Origin: Betaproteobacteria bacterium | Lineage (GTDB): Bacteria; Pseudomonadota; Gammaproteobacteria; Burkholderiales; Burkholderiaceae_C | DNA length: 64,000 bases | Direction of reading: 5' to 3' | Assembly (NCBI GenBank): GCA_016868355.1 | Contig: VGHB01000006.1 | Location: 98,938 to 162,937 of the forward strand | Shown here: in pieces, positions 1-8,111 of the stretch | Layout of the letters: each line of letters opens with the position of its first letter | Numbering within the stretch: the stretch's first letter is position 1 | Program-made: the position numbers and the translations under genes | The notes under the pieces: model-generated | Told to the model about the DNA's origin: nothing | Database searches by the model: none | Seen by the model: only the letters and a program-made list of their open reading frames with translations

Positions 1-231
1 AATGACCGTAACACCGATGCGGCCGCGGGCTATGGCCTTCTGGGGCTGCGTTGGTCAAAATCCTGGCAGCTGAAGGGACCCTGGCGCCTGGAGTCCCTGT
101 GGCGTGTGGACAATCTGCTGGACCGCCGCCATGCCGCCAGCGTCATCGTCAACGACGCCAACGGGCGGTTCTTCGAGCCCGGCGCCCCGCGCAACGCTTT
201 GATAAGCCTGCGGCTGATAGCACCCCTCTGA
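1..231 (+). CDS. TonB-dependent receptor, C-terminal fragment
   Basis: The window opens inside a reading frame that gives 76 residues before a TGA stop at 229-231. The end reads as the last strands of an outer-membrane beta-barrel: VDNLLDRRHAASVIVND, then FFEPGAPRNALISLRL. The pattern of N-L-L-D-R, a -FEPG-PRN- turn and a short hydrophobic-aromatic final strand is typical of TonB-dependent receptors, which import siderophores, cofactors or sugars with energy from TonB-ExbBD. The substrate cannot be told from this tail. The gene is separated by 117 bases from the aldehyde oxidoreductase operon and may or may not be related to it. Confidence 0.75.
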   Translation, partial: NDRNTDAAAGYGLLGLRWSKSWQLKGPWRLESLWRVDNLLDRRHAASVIVNDANGRFFEPGAPRNALISLRLIAPL

Positions 232-260
232 AGCCGTGGACATCACCGGCTGATATTCTC

Positions 261-275
261 CTAGGGTTAGACCTA
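261..275 (-). promoter_or_regulatory. candidate regulatory motif upstream of the aor operon
   Basis: Read on the minus strand this 15-mer is TAGGTCTAACCCTAG. It lies 74 bases before the ferredoxin start, inside the only non-coding space ahead of the operon. A similar 15-mer, TAGTACTAACCCTTA (11 of 15 bases the same), sits in the intergenic region before the ubiD-family gene at 19003-19017. On the plus strand the site contains the short inverted repeat TAGG-N6-CCTA. No regulator is recognised; chance similarity is possible. Confidence 0.3.
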
Positions 276-348
276 AGTAGTGCAGGTCATACCTTCCTCG
301 CAACATACGCCGTTGGGTATTACTTTCAATCGACACCAGAGGAAGTCC

Positions 349-822
349 ATGCAAAAGACGTTGCACATCAACCCGGAGAAGTGCACCGGCTGTCTCCAGT
401 GCGAGATGGCCTGTTCTTTCGAGAACTATGCCAGCTATGCGCCTGCCAAGTCGCGTATCAAGGTGTTTGACTTCCATCACACCGGCCGCAAGGTGCCCTA
501 CACATGTACGCAGTGCGACGAAGCCTGGTGCCTGCATGCCTGCCCGGTTGAGGCCATCACTGTCGACAAGGCTACGGGGGCCAAGGTCGTCAATGAATCC
601 ACCTGTGTGGGCTGCAAGGTGTGCACCATTTCCTGCCCCTTCGGCACCATCAACTATGTACAGGAAACCGGCAAGGTGCAGAAGTGCGACCTGTGCGGTG
701 GCGACCCCGCCTGTGCCACGGCCTGCCCCACCGGCGCCATCACCTATGTGGACGCCAACTGGACCGGCCTGAACAAGATGCAGGCTTGGGCCGACAAGTT
801 GGGTAACCAGCCGGCGGCCTGA
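349..822 (+). CDS. aorA: Four-cluster [4Fe-4S] ferredoxin subunit of aldehyde oxidoreductase (AorA-like)
   Basis: A 157-residue electron-transfer protein with sixteen cysteines arranged for four [4Fe-4S] clusters: C12/15/18/22, C53/56/61/65, C86/89/92/96 and C113/116/122/126. The ATG at 349 is preceded by AGAGGAAG at good spacing, so it is preferred over an in-frame upstream start. It lies 97 bases before the tungsten-type catalytic subunit and is read with it. In the Aromatoleum aldehyde oxidoreductase the equivalent AorA subunit passes electrons between AorB and the FAD subunit AorC and polymerises into a filament; whether this protein polymerises is inference. The same fold class occurs in DmsB/HycB-like subunits, but the neighbours decide the call. 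Confidence 0.85.
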   Translation: MQKTLHINPEKCTGCLQCEMACSFENYASYAPAKSRIKVFDFHHTGRKVPYTCTQCDEAWCLHACPVEAITVDKATGAKVVNESTCVGCKVCTISCPFGTINYVQETGKVQKCDLCGGDPACATACPTGAITYVDANWTGLNKMQAWADKLGNQPAA

Positions 823-919
823 TCCGACCATCCGCCAGGGCCGCAAGTGCCTCGCGTTTGACGAAGCCCCTGCCGCCCACCGAAACGAATCTTCGCCACT
901 TTTCCTTTAGGAGTTATCT

Positions 920-2767
920 ATGAGTTGGGCAGGAAAAATTCTTCGGGTCAATCTTGCCGCCGGCACCTGCACGTCCGAGCCGCTGAACATGACTTGGGCC
1001 AAGCAGTATCTCGGCTCGCGCGGCCTGGCCACCAAGTACATCTGCAATGAAGTCGACCCCAAGGTTGACCCGCTGTCAGCCGACAACAAGATCATCTGGG
1101 CCACGGGCCCGCTCACCGGCACCATGGCCTCCACCGGGGGTCGCTACACCGTGGTCACCAAGGGGCCGCTGACCGGCGCCATCGCCTGCTCCAACTCCGG
1201 TGGCTACTGGGGTGCCGAGCTCAAGATGGCCGGCTGGGACATGGTCATCTTCGAAGGTAAGAGCGCCAAGCCGGTGTACCTCTTCATTGAAGACGACCAC
1301 GCTGAACTCAAGGACGCCGCCCACCTGTGGGGCACCAGCGTGTGGAACACCGAAGAGGTGATCAAGAAGCAGCACCAAGACCCGCTGATCCGCGTCTCTT
1401 CCATCGGCCTGGCAGGTGAAAACAAGGTGCTGTATGCGGCCGTGGTTAACGACCTTCACCGCGCTGCAGGCCGCTCGGGCGTGGGTGCCGTGATGGGCAG
1501 CAAGAACCTAAAGGCCATTGCGGTGCGCGGTACCAAGGGCGTGGGCAACATCGCCGACCCCAAGGGCTTCATGCAGGTCACCTTCGAGAAAAAGAAGATT
1601 CTGGCTGACAACGCGGTCACGGGGCAGGGCCTGCCCACCTACGGCACCCAGGTGCTTATGAACGTCATCAATGAAATCGGTGCCTTGCCGACCCGCAACC
1701 ACCGAGACAGCCAGTTTGAAGGCGCCAAGGATATTTCCGCCGAAGCGATGGCCACGCCGCGCAAGAGCGATGGCAAGGCGCAACTGGTCACCAACCAAGC
1801 CTGCTTTGGCTGCACCATCGCTTGCGGCCGCATCTCCAAGATCGACCAAACCCACTTCTCGGTCCAAAACAAGCCCCAGTACTGGGGTGCCACTGGCGGC
1901 CTGGAGTACGAAGCCGCTTGGGCCTTGGGTGCAGCCAACGGCGTGAACGACCTAGAAGCCCTGCAGTACGCCCACACCATCTGCAACGAGCAGGGGATGG
2001 ACCCGATCTCTTTAGGCACCACCATTGGTGCGGTGATGGAACTGTTCGAGATGGGTGTGCTCACCAAAGAGCAGATCGGCATCGAAGCGCCCTTCGGGTC
2101 GGCCCGCGCCCTGTGCGAACTGGCCGATATGACCGCTACCGGCCAGGGTTTTGGCAAGGAAATCGGCATGGGCTCCAAGCGCCTGTGTGCCAAGTACGGC
2201 CACCCCGAGCTGTCCATGAGCGTCAAGGGGCAGGAGTTCCCGGCCTACGATGCGCGCGGCATCCAGGGCATGGGCCTGACCTACGCCACCTCCAACCGCG
2301 GTGCCTGTCACCTGCGCAGCTACACCGTGGCCTCTGAGGTGCTGGGCATTCCGGTGAAGACCGACCCCTTGGTCGCCGAGGGCAAGGCCGAACTGGTCAT
2401 GGCCTTCCAAGACGCCACCGCCGCCTTCGACTCCGCCGGCATCTGTATCTTCACAAGCTTCGCCTGGGGCTTGGCCGACATAGCGCCGCAGGTGGCTGCG
2501 GCCTGTGGACCCGAGTTCACACTCGAAAACATGGCCCTGATCGGCGAGCGTATCTGGAACCTGGAGCGCGACTTCAACAACCGCGCTGGCTTCACGGCGG
2601 CCGATGACACCTTGCCCAAGCGCCTGCTCACCGAGGGCGCCAAGACAGGCCCGGCCAAGGGATTGGCCTCCAAGCTGCCTGAAATGCTGCCGCAGTACTA
2701 TGCGGCGCGTGGCTGGGCCGCCGATGGCACCCTGAAGCCCGAAACCCGTGCCAAGCTGGGCCTTTGA
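920..2767 (+). CDS. aorB: Aldehyde:ferredoxin oxidoreductase, tungsten/bis-pyranopterin catalytic subunit
   Basis: A 615-residue AOR-family enzyme that interconverts aldehydes and carboxylic acids, probably with tungsten held by two pyranopterins. The N-terminal domain starts with the family signature around GKILRVNL and contains the pterin-binding stretch GPLTGTMASTGGRYT near residue 65. The single [4Fe-4S] cluster ligands are visible as C295-x2-C298-x3-C302 plus a distant C509 in GICIF, the spacing found in archaeal AOR. Length matches the family (about 600-620). AGGAG stands before the ATG. It is followed after nine bases by the FAD subunit. The choice of tungsten over molybdenum is from the family, not from the sequence. 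The physiological aldehyde is unknown. Confidence 0.92.
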   Translation: MSWAGKILRVNLAAGTCTSEPLNMTWAKQYLGSRGLATKYICNEVDPKVDPLSADNKIIWATGPLTGTMASTGGRYTVVTKGPLTGAIACSNSGGYWGAELKMAGWDMVIFEGKSAKPVYLFIEDDHAELKDAAHLWGTSVWNTEEVIKKQHQDPLIRVSSIGLAGENKVLYAAVVNDLHRAAGRSGVGAVMGSKNLKAIAVRGTKGVGNIADPKGFMQVTFEKKKILADNAVTGQGLPTYGTQVLMNVINEIGALPTRNHRDSQFEGAKDISAEAMATPRKSDGKAQLVTNQACFGCTIACGRISKIDQTHFSVQNKPQYWGATGGLEYEAAWALGAANGVNDLEALQYAHTICNEQGMDPISLGTTIGAVMELFEMGVLTKEQIGIEAPFGSARALCELADMTATGQGFGKEIGMGSKRLCAKYGHPELSMSVKGQEFPAYDARGIQGMGLTYATSNRGACHLRSYTVASEVLGIPVKTDPLVAEGKAELVMAFQDATAAFDSAGICIFTSFAWGLADIAPQVAAACGPEFTLENMALIGERIWNLERDFNNRAGFTAADDTLPKRLLTEGAKTGPAKGLASKLPEMLPQYYAARGWAADGTLKPETRAKLGL

Positions 2768-2776
2768 CGAGCGAAG

Positions 2777-4168
2777 ATGAAGCATGTGATCCTGGGTGCC
2801 GGCCCCGCCGGCGTCATTGCCGCCGAGACCATCCGCAAGCATGCACCCCGCGACACCATCACCGTGGTGGGGGATGAGCCAGAGGCGCCTTATTCGCGCA
2901 TGGCCATTCCCTACCTGCTGATCGGCAACATCACCGAGGCCGGTACCCACCTGCGCCACCACGCTAATCATTTCGCTCAGCAGCGCATCGAGGTGATGCG
3001 CGGCCTGCGGGCGGCCTCAGTGAACACCCAGGCCCAGACCGTCAGGCTCAGCGACGGCCGCGTAGTGCCCTACGACCGTCTGCTGGTGGCAACGGGTTCT
3101 CGCCCCGCCGCGCCGCCCATTCCAGGCATCAAGAGCGCGGGTGTTCACCCCTGCTGGACCCTGGCCGATGCGCGGGCCATCATGGCCCTGGCCAAACCTG
3201 GTGCCCGTGTCGTTCAAATGGGTGCTGGCTTCATCGGCTGCATCATCATGGAAGCCTTGGCCACGAGGGGTGTGCAGCTCAGCGTCGTGGAATTGGGCGA
3301 CCGCATGGTGCCGCGCATGATGGGCCCTACGGCTGGCGGAATGATCAAAAACTGGTGTGAACGCAAAGGCGTCAAGGTTTACACCGGTGCACGCGTGGAG
3401 GCCATCGAATCTGCGGCTGGTGCCGCGCCGGGTGCGTCCAAGCCCACGGCCGAAGAGCCCGGCTGGCTGGCCAAGGTGGCCGCTTTGCTGGGCTTTGGTG
3501 ACGCACCGGCTGCCCAGCCCTTGCCCAGCCCCAGCGCGGGCGGCGGCCTGAGCGTGCGGCTGTCCAATGGCCAGACCCTGCAAGCCGACCTGGTCATCAG
3601 CGCCACCGGCGTCAAGCCCAATGTGGACTTCCTGCAGGGCTGCGGTGTGGACATCAAAACCGGCATCCTCACCGATGCCCGCATGGCCACCAACGTACCC
3701 CATATCTATGCTGCGGGTGACTGCGCTGAGGCCTTTGACCAAGCCTCTGGCACCCACGTGGTCAGTGCCATTCAGCCCAATGCTGCCGACGAAGCCCGCA
3801 TCGCGGCTTTGAACATGGTGGGCCAGGCGGCCACCCTGCAAAGGGTGCCGCAGATCAACGTGCTTGATACCTTGGGTTTGATCTCGACCAGCTTTGGCCA
3901 GTGGCAAGGTGTGCCAGGTGGGGAGCAGGTCGAGTTGACCGACCGTGCGGCCGACCGCCACTTGAGCCTGCAGTTCAGCGGCGACCGTTTGGTGGGTTGC
4001 AACAGCATCGGCTGGACCGACCACGTGGGCGTGATGCGCGGCTTGGTGGAAGGCGAGGTGAGCTTGGGGCCTTGGAAACAGACCCTGATGAAGGACCCCA
4101 CCAAGTTGATGGAGGCTTATTTGGGCCGTGCTCAGGGTGCGGCAACCCATGCCCTGGTCAAGCCCTGA
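2777..4168 (+). CDS. aorC: FAD/NAD(P)-dependent oxidoreductase subunit of aldehyde oxidoreductase (AorC-like)
   Basis: A 463-residue pyridine-nucleotide-disulfide-reductase-type flavoprotein. The FAD-binding Rossmann motif is at the very N-terminus (GAGPAG, residues 8-13), the ATG-motif VATGSRP follows near residue 110, the NAD-binding motif GAGFIG is near residue 155, and the second FAD contact is YAAGDCAEA near residue 312. In Aromatoleum-type AOR this subunit passes electrons to or from NAD+. The protein carries an Ala/Pro-rich insertion at about residues 212-257 that interrupts the NAD domain region and is not part of the core fold. No redox-active CxxxxC pair is present near the FAD site, so a disulfide reductase activity is unlikely. 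Only nine bases separate it from aorB. Confidence 0.85.
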   Translation: MKHVILGAGPAGVIAAETIRKHAPRDTITVVGDEPEAPYSRMAIPYLLIGNITEAGTHLRHHANHFAQQRIEVMRGLRAASVNTQAQTVRLSDGRVVPYDRLLVATGSRPAAPPIPGIKSAGVHPCWTLADARAIMALAKPGARVVQMGAGFIGCIIMEALATRGVQLSVVELGDRMVPRMMGPTAGGMIKNWCERKGVKVYTGARVEAIESAAGAAPGASKPTAEEPGWLAKVAALLGFGDAPAAQPLPSPSAGGGLSVRLSNGQTLQADLVISATGVKPNVDFLQGCGVDIKTGILTDARMATNVPHIYAAGDCAEAFDQASGTHVVSAIQPNAADEARIAALNMVGQAATLQRVPQINVLDTLGLISTSFGQWQGVPGGEQVELTDRAADRHLSLQFSGDRLVGCNSIGWTDHVGVMRGLVEGEVSLGPWKQTLMKDPTKLMEAYLGRAQGAATHALVKP

Positions 4169-4195
4169 TCGCGCAGGGAGCCCTACCATTGGCGC

Positions 4196-4450
4196 ATGAA
4201 GGTCACTTTCAAGCTTTTCGCCTCACTGGCTGAGCACCTGCCGCCTGAGGCAGCTGGTAGCAATGCGGTGCAGATCGACATCGCACCACAGGCCACGATT
4301 GCCGACATCATCGTGCCGTTCAACTTGCCCATGAAGCTGGTGCATCTGGTCCTCATCAACGGCGTTTATGTGGCGCCGGAAGACCGCGCCAGCCGCACGC
4401 TCAAGGAAGGCGATGTGCTGGCGATCTGGCCGCCCATTGCCGGCGGGTGA
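4196..4450 (+). CDS. MoaD/ThiS-family sulfur carrier
   Basis: An 84-residue ubiquitin-fold protein that ends in Gly-Gly (PPIAGG), the tail that is adenylated and thiocarboxylated in MoaD/ThiS carriers. The sequence has the usual alternation of short strands, including VLINGVYV and LKEGDVLAIWPP before the tail. It follows aorC by 27 bases. A dedicated MoaD-like gene is common in operons for tungsten-dependent AOR enzymes and presumably supplies dithiolene sulfur to the pterin cofactor. ThiS for thiamine is possible by fold but is disfavoured by context. Confidence 0.85.
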   Translation: MKVTFKLFASLAEHLPPEAAGSNAVQIDIAPQATIADIIVPFNLPMKLVHLVLINGVYVAPEDRASRTLKEGDVLAIWPPIAGG

Positions 4451-4475
4451 GTGCCTCAGCGGTTTGAGCCCCCTC

Positions 4476-4784
4476 ATGCAGGCTGAGTACCCGGCGCAGT
4501 TCTCGCGGGAAATGGGTTGTACCGCGCAGGAACTGCAGTCATGGCTGCCCGGCGCAAGCCGGGGCGTACCCGTGGCTTGGCCAGCTGACAACGCTGCGTC
4601 GGTGGCCCTGGAGGAGGGGCTCCACCGGCTGGAGCTGCGGTGGCAGGCGCTGCCGCCGCGCCGCATTGCCCTGATCACGCTGCCGCGCCTGCTGGTGCGC
4701 TTTGACTTCGGCCAAACCAGCCCAGCTGTGCGTCACCACTACATGCGCCACTTCGACCTTTACACCCAGCGTGGCGGCGGCTGA
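4476..4784 (+). CDS. Unknown small protein at the end of the aor operon
   Basis: A frame of 102 residues from ATG at 4476, with an alternative TTG at 4464. It has no signal peptide or membrane segment. The C-terminal half is basic and aromatic (RRIALITLPRLLVRFDF, then HHYMRHFDLYTQRGGG). I do not recognise a family. It starts 25 bases after the MoaD-like gene and is the last gene before the convergent ATPase gene, so it is probably co-transcribed with aor. A role in cofactor insertion or maturation would be a guess. The frame reaches close to the convergent stop and could also be spurious, but codon choice looks like the neighbours. Confidence 0.55.
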   Translation: MQAEYPAQFSREMGCTAQELQSWLPGASRGVPVAWPADNAASVALEEGLHRLELRWQALPPRRIALITLPRLLVRFDFGQTSPAVRHHYMRHFDLYTQRGGG

Positions 4785-4800
4785 ACGCAAAGGCTGCTTT

Positions 4801-6732
4801 CTACGCGCTGCTGATGGCCCTGACCTCGTCGACGGTGGTCAGGCCTTGCAACACCTTCTCGATGCCGTCTTGGCGCAGGCTCAGCATGCCCTGATCCATG
4901 GCGCAGGCCTGCAAGGCCGGCCCCACCTGTTGGGATTGAATCAAGCCCCGAAGCTCGGGTGTCACGATCAGCAATTCGTGCACGCCCAGCCGACCGCGCA
5001 GACCGGTTCCCTGGCAGTGGCTGCAGCCGGCGGCGTGCCAGCTCAACAAGGTCCCCTCAAGGCCCAAGCGCTGTTTCCAGTCGGCCAGCACCCGATCGAC
5101 CAAGGCTGGCCTATGCTGAGGTCCTGATCCAAGGTGATCATGCAAGCGCTGCTCCAACTCTGCTGCAGTGGCTGAGGTGCTGCGGCGGCAGCGTTGACAT
5201 AGCCGTCCCACCAGCCGCTGACCCAGAACGGCCAAGAGCGAGTCGGCGAAGTGGAAGGGATCTATGCCCCAGTCCAACAAACGGGTCACCGTTTCGGCCG
5301 CGCTGTTGGTGTGGATGGTGGATAAGACCAGATGCCCTGTCAGGGCAGCTTCCAGGGCAGTTCGCGCAGTTTCTCGGTCGCGTACTTCACCGACCATGAT
5401 CACGTCGGGATCGGCACGCAAAAACGACCGCAGTGCCTTTTCAAAGGTCCAATCGATTCGTGGGTTGATCTGCACTTGACGCAAGCCCGGCTGTGAAATC
5501 TCGACCGGGTCCTCGGCCGTCCAGATTTTTCGCTCGGGTGTGTTCAGGTGGGCCAGCGCGGCATGCAGCGTGGTGGACTTGCCGCTGCCCGTGGGCCCCG
5601 CGCACAGGATGAGGCCATGAGGTCGTTGCACGACGGCCTTGAGCCGGGCCAGGTTCTGAGGGTGCAATCCCAGCTGTTCCAGGCTCATGGCTTGTGTGGC
5701 GCTCAGAAGGCGCAACACCACATCTTCCAAGCCCTGTACCGTGGGAATGCTTACCATGCGCAAGTCCATTGGATGGGCCGGCGAGTAGCGTGCAAAGGGG
5801 ATCTTGCCGTCCTGCGGTTTACGGCGCTCAGCGATATCCAGGCCTGCCATGATCTTTAGGCGTGCCACCAGTGCGGCGCGCAGGGAGTGCGGCAACTCCC
5901 GATAGGGCTGCAGCCGCCCATCCAGGCGGAACCGCACTTGAACCTCCTGTCGGCCGGCTGGCACCTCTATGTGAATGTCCGAGGCCCCTTGCGCCCGTGC
6001 ATCGATGATCATCTGGTTGATCAGCTGCGCCAGTCCGTTGTCTCCTTCATGAGCCGGTATTTGATCGGGGTCTGTGGTGCCGCCGGCGGTTTGGGCCTCC
6101 GCCTGGGCCAGCCAGCGTTCAGCTGCGCCAGCCGTGGCGGTTCCATGCGCTTGCAGACCGGGCGCATCTTGGCCCTCAATGATGGCCTGCAGGCGCTGTC
6201 GAATCTGCTGTGCATCGGCCACCGTCGCCCGTACCCGCGACTCGCTGGCCCAGGCCAGTTCATCCAAGTCAGGCTGCCGCTTGGGGTCTGCCATGGCCAC
6301 AATCAACTGGCCCTCCCAGCGCATCAGTGGCAGCACGTTTAGCCGCTGCAGCATGGCCACAGGGGTCAGCCGCCACGCCTGGGGTTCGATGGGGAATCGT
6401 AGGGCGTCCACGCGCGCATAGCCCAGTTGAAGGTTGAGCGCCAGATCCAACTGCTCGGAGCTGAGGCGCCCCTGTTCGAGCAGGCGCTCACCGAGGGCTT
6501 GTGAAGGGCCCAGTGCGGGCGTTTTCAGTGTGTCGGCCAGCTCGGTGGAACTGATCCAGCCCAGGCCCAGCAAGGTGGAGCCCAGGGGCTGTATGGACTT
6601 GTGGGCCTGCGCCGTAAGCGAGGTCACGAGCTCATGCGGGTGCTGGGCGGGGCGGTACGCCAAGGGCTGTGCATCGGCCTGCGGTGCTGCCGAGGGCATG
6701 GCGGCAAGCGCTGTAAGGGATTTGTCGGCCAT
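4801..6732 (-). CDS. GspE/PilB-family secretion or pilus assembly ATPase
   Basis: A 643-residue hexameric ATPase of the type II secretion/type IV pilus class. An N-terminal MshEN/T2SSE_N-like region (about residues 50-190) precedes the RecA-like ATPase domain. Visible motifs are Walker A GPTGSGKST at 379-387, the Asp box after it, Walker B around DPDVIMVGEVRD, and the His box LSTIHTNSA. The zinc-binding tetra-cysteine is CQRCRR and CSHCQG in the C-terminal part. It stands alone, without pilC/pilD or gsp neighbours, but five minor pilin genes lie about 7 kb away in the same direction, so a shared pilus or pseudopilus system is plausible. PilB and GspE cannot be separated here. Confidence 0.88.
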   Translation of the reverse strand: MADKSLTALAAMPSAAPQADAQPLAYRPAQHPHELVTSLTAQAHKSIQPLGSTLLGLGWISSTELADTLKTPALGPSQALGERLLEQGRLSSEQLDLALNLQLGYARVDALRFPIEPQAWRLTPVAMLQRLNVLPLMRWEGQLIVAMADPKRQPDLDELAWASESRVRATVADAQQIRQRLQAIIEGQDAPGLQAHGTATAGAAERWLAQAEAQTAGGTTDPDQIPAHEGDNGLAQLINQMIIDARAQGASDIHIEVPAGRQEVQVRFRLDGRLQPYRELPHSLRAALVARLKIMAGLDIAERRKPQDGKIPFARYSPAHPMDLRMVSIPTVQGLEDVVLRLLSATQAMSLEQLGLHPQNLARLKAVVQRPHGLILCAGPTGSGKSTTLHAALAHLNTPERKIWTAEDPVEISQPGLRQVQINPRIDWTFEKALRSFLRADPDVIMVGEVRDRETARTALEAALTGHLVLSTIHTNSAAETVTRLLDWGIDPFHFADSLLAVLGQRLVGRLCQRCRRSTSATAAELEQRLHDHLGSGPQHRPALVDRVLADWKQRLGLEGTLLSWHAAGCSHCQGTGLRGRLGVHELLIVTPELRGLIQSQQVGPALQACAMDQGMLSLRQDGIEKVLQGLTTVDEVRAISSA

Positions 6733-6842
6733 GCGCCGATGCTCGCACGGCAGCGTCAGTTCCTATGCTGTGAACCCCCGCAAGGGTGGGCTGCGCCGAC
6801 AGGCGATGGGACGTCGGCACCGTCATCGGTCGCGCCGTTGGC

Positions 6843-7679
6843 TTACTCGCGGCGAGAAAACTGAATCACGATCACCGGCGGAACGCGTCCGTCAATATCG
6901 CGCGGCAGCATCTCGGCCTTCTCGACGGCGCGTATGACGGCTGCGTCCCACTCGGGCGAATCGCTCTTGCGCAGCAGGCGCTGACCCACAATGGCACCGC
7001 TGGGCGCCAAACGCACCTCCAATTCGGCCACAGGGTTGCCCGGCAGGCTGTCCGGGTACACGATCAGGGGCTTGATGCGCGCCTTGATGCGTCCGGCATA
7101 TCCGGCCGATGGGCCACTGCTCTGCGCAGTCGATCCCGTTGCCTCGGCACCGCCGCTGGCGCCGGCCATGCCCTTGATGCGCGCCAGGTTCTCCTGCCGC
7201 TGGGCTTCGGCGCGTTCCTCGGCGGCCTTCTCAGCCTTCAGGCGCTCGCGTTCCTTTTGCTTTTCGCGTTCCTGTTGGCGCTCCTTTTGGCGTTGTTTTT
7301 CCATCTGCCGTTCCCGCTCGCGCTCACGCTCTTTTTCCTTCTCGCGTTCGCGTTCCTTGGCTTCGCTGGCCTTTTTCATGGCGATGTCGGCCTGCATGTC
7401 AGGCTCCTTGGGCGCCGGTGTGGGTGGCGGCGGGCTGGGGCGTTCGGGTTCAGCCGCCGGCTCCGCAGGCGGCGGCGCCTGTTCAGCCGGGGCGGCCTCC
7501 TGAGCCGTGACTGACCACAACTCGGCCATCACCGGCGCGGGTTCACTCCTGCGCCAGTTCACCGCCAAGGACAAGGCCACCACCAAGCCACCGTGCACCA
7601 GCAGCGCCATCAAGGCACCGCTGCGCAGGCCCGCAAGGGAGCGGGGGCGGAACGGATCGGCCGGATGTTGGGCCGTCAT
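6843..7679 (-). CDS. tolA: TolA, cell-envelope integrity protein
   Basis: A 278-residue inner-membrane protein that spans the periplasm. One N-terminal membrane anchor lies at about residues 22-42, followed by a Pro/Ala-rich stretch (70-95). A very long Lys/Glu/Arg coiled coil follows (about 100-170; repeated KEREREKEK-type units), then a C-terminal TonB/TolA-like domain that begins near YAGRIKARIKPL and ends in VIVIQFSRRE. It is the last gene of tolQ-tolR-tolA, three bases after tolR. TolB and Pal, which normally complete the system, are not next to it. The coil is more arginine/glutamate-rich than the alanine-rich coil of enteric TolA. Confidence 0.88.
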   Translation of the reverse strand: MTAQHPADPFRPRSLAGLRSGALMALLVHGGLVVALSLAVNWRRSEPAPVMAELWSVTAQEAAPAEQAPPPAEPAAEPERPSPPPPTPAPKEPDMQADIAMKKASEAKEREREKEKERERERERQMEKQRQKERQQEREKQKERERLKAEKAAEERAEAQRQENLARIKGMAGASGGAEATGSTAQSSGPSAGYAGRIKARIKPLIVYPDSLPGNPVAELEVRLAPSGAIVGQRLLRKSDSPEWDAAVIRAVEKAEMLPRDIDGRVPPVIVIQFSRRE

Positions 7680-7682
7680 CCC

Positions 7683-8111
7683 TCAAGACCCCTGTTGGAC
7701 CGATAGGCCCAGGCGCGACACGCCCGCCTTCTGAAGTGCGTCCATGGCCTTGACTACGTCCTGGTACTGAACCTCACGGTCGGCGGAAATCACCACCGGC
7801 ACCTGTGCATCGCCGGCCTGCAGGCGTTGAACCTGGGCAGCCAGGTCACCCAGCGTGGAGACGCGCCCCTCTTCACCTTCGCTGCGCACCTTGTAGCGGC
7901 CCTGCTTGTCCACCACCACTTCCACCACCTTGGGCGGGCGCTGCTGTGATTGCCCGACCCGCGGCAGGTCCACCAGGCCGGTGGTGATCAGGGGCGCGCT
8001 CACCATGAAGATGATCAGCAGCACCAACATCACGTCGATGAAGGGCACCATGTTGATCTCGGCCATGCCGCGGCGTCGCCCGCGTCCGGTACGGCCCTGC
8101 ACGGATGTCAT
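7683..8111 (-). CDS. tolR: TolR, ExbD/TolR-family proton-channel subunit
   Basis: A 142-residue protein with one transmembrane helix near residues 20-43. The helix starts with the conserved Asp in NMVPFIDVMLVLLIIFMV, the residue that takes part in proton flow with TolQ. The rest is the periplasmic domain. The TolQ stop and the TolR start share one base (TGATG), so the two are translationally coupled. Placement between tolQ and tolA makes TolR the right name rather than ExbD. Confidence 0.93.
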   Translation of the reverse strand: MTSVQGRTGRGRRRGMAEINMVPFIDVMLVLLIIFMVSAPLITTGLVDLPRVGQSQQRPPKVVEVVVDKQGRYKVRSEGEEGRVSTLGDLAAQVQRLQAGDAQVPVVISADREVQYQDVVKAMDALQKAGVSRLGLSVQQGS

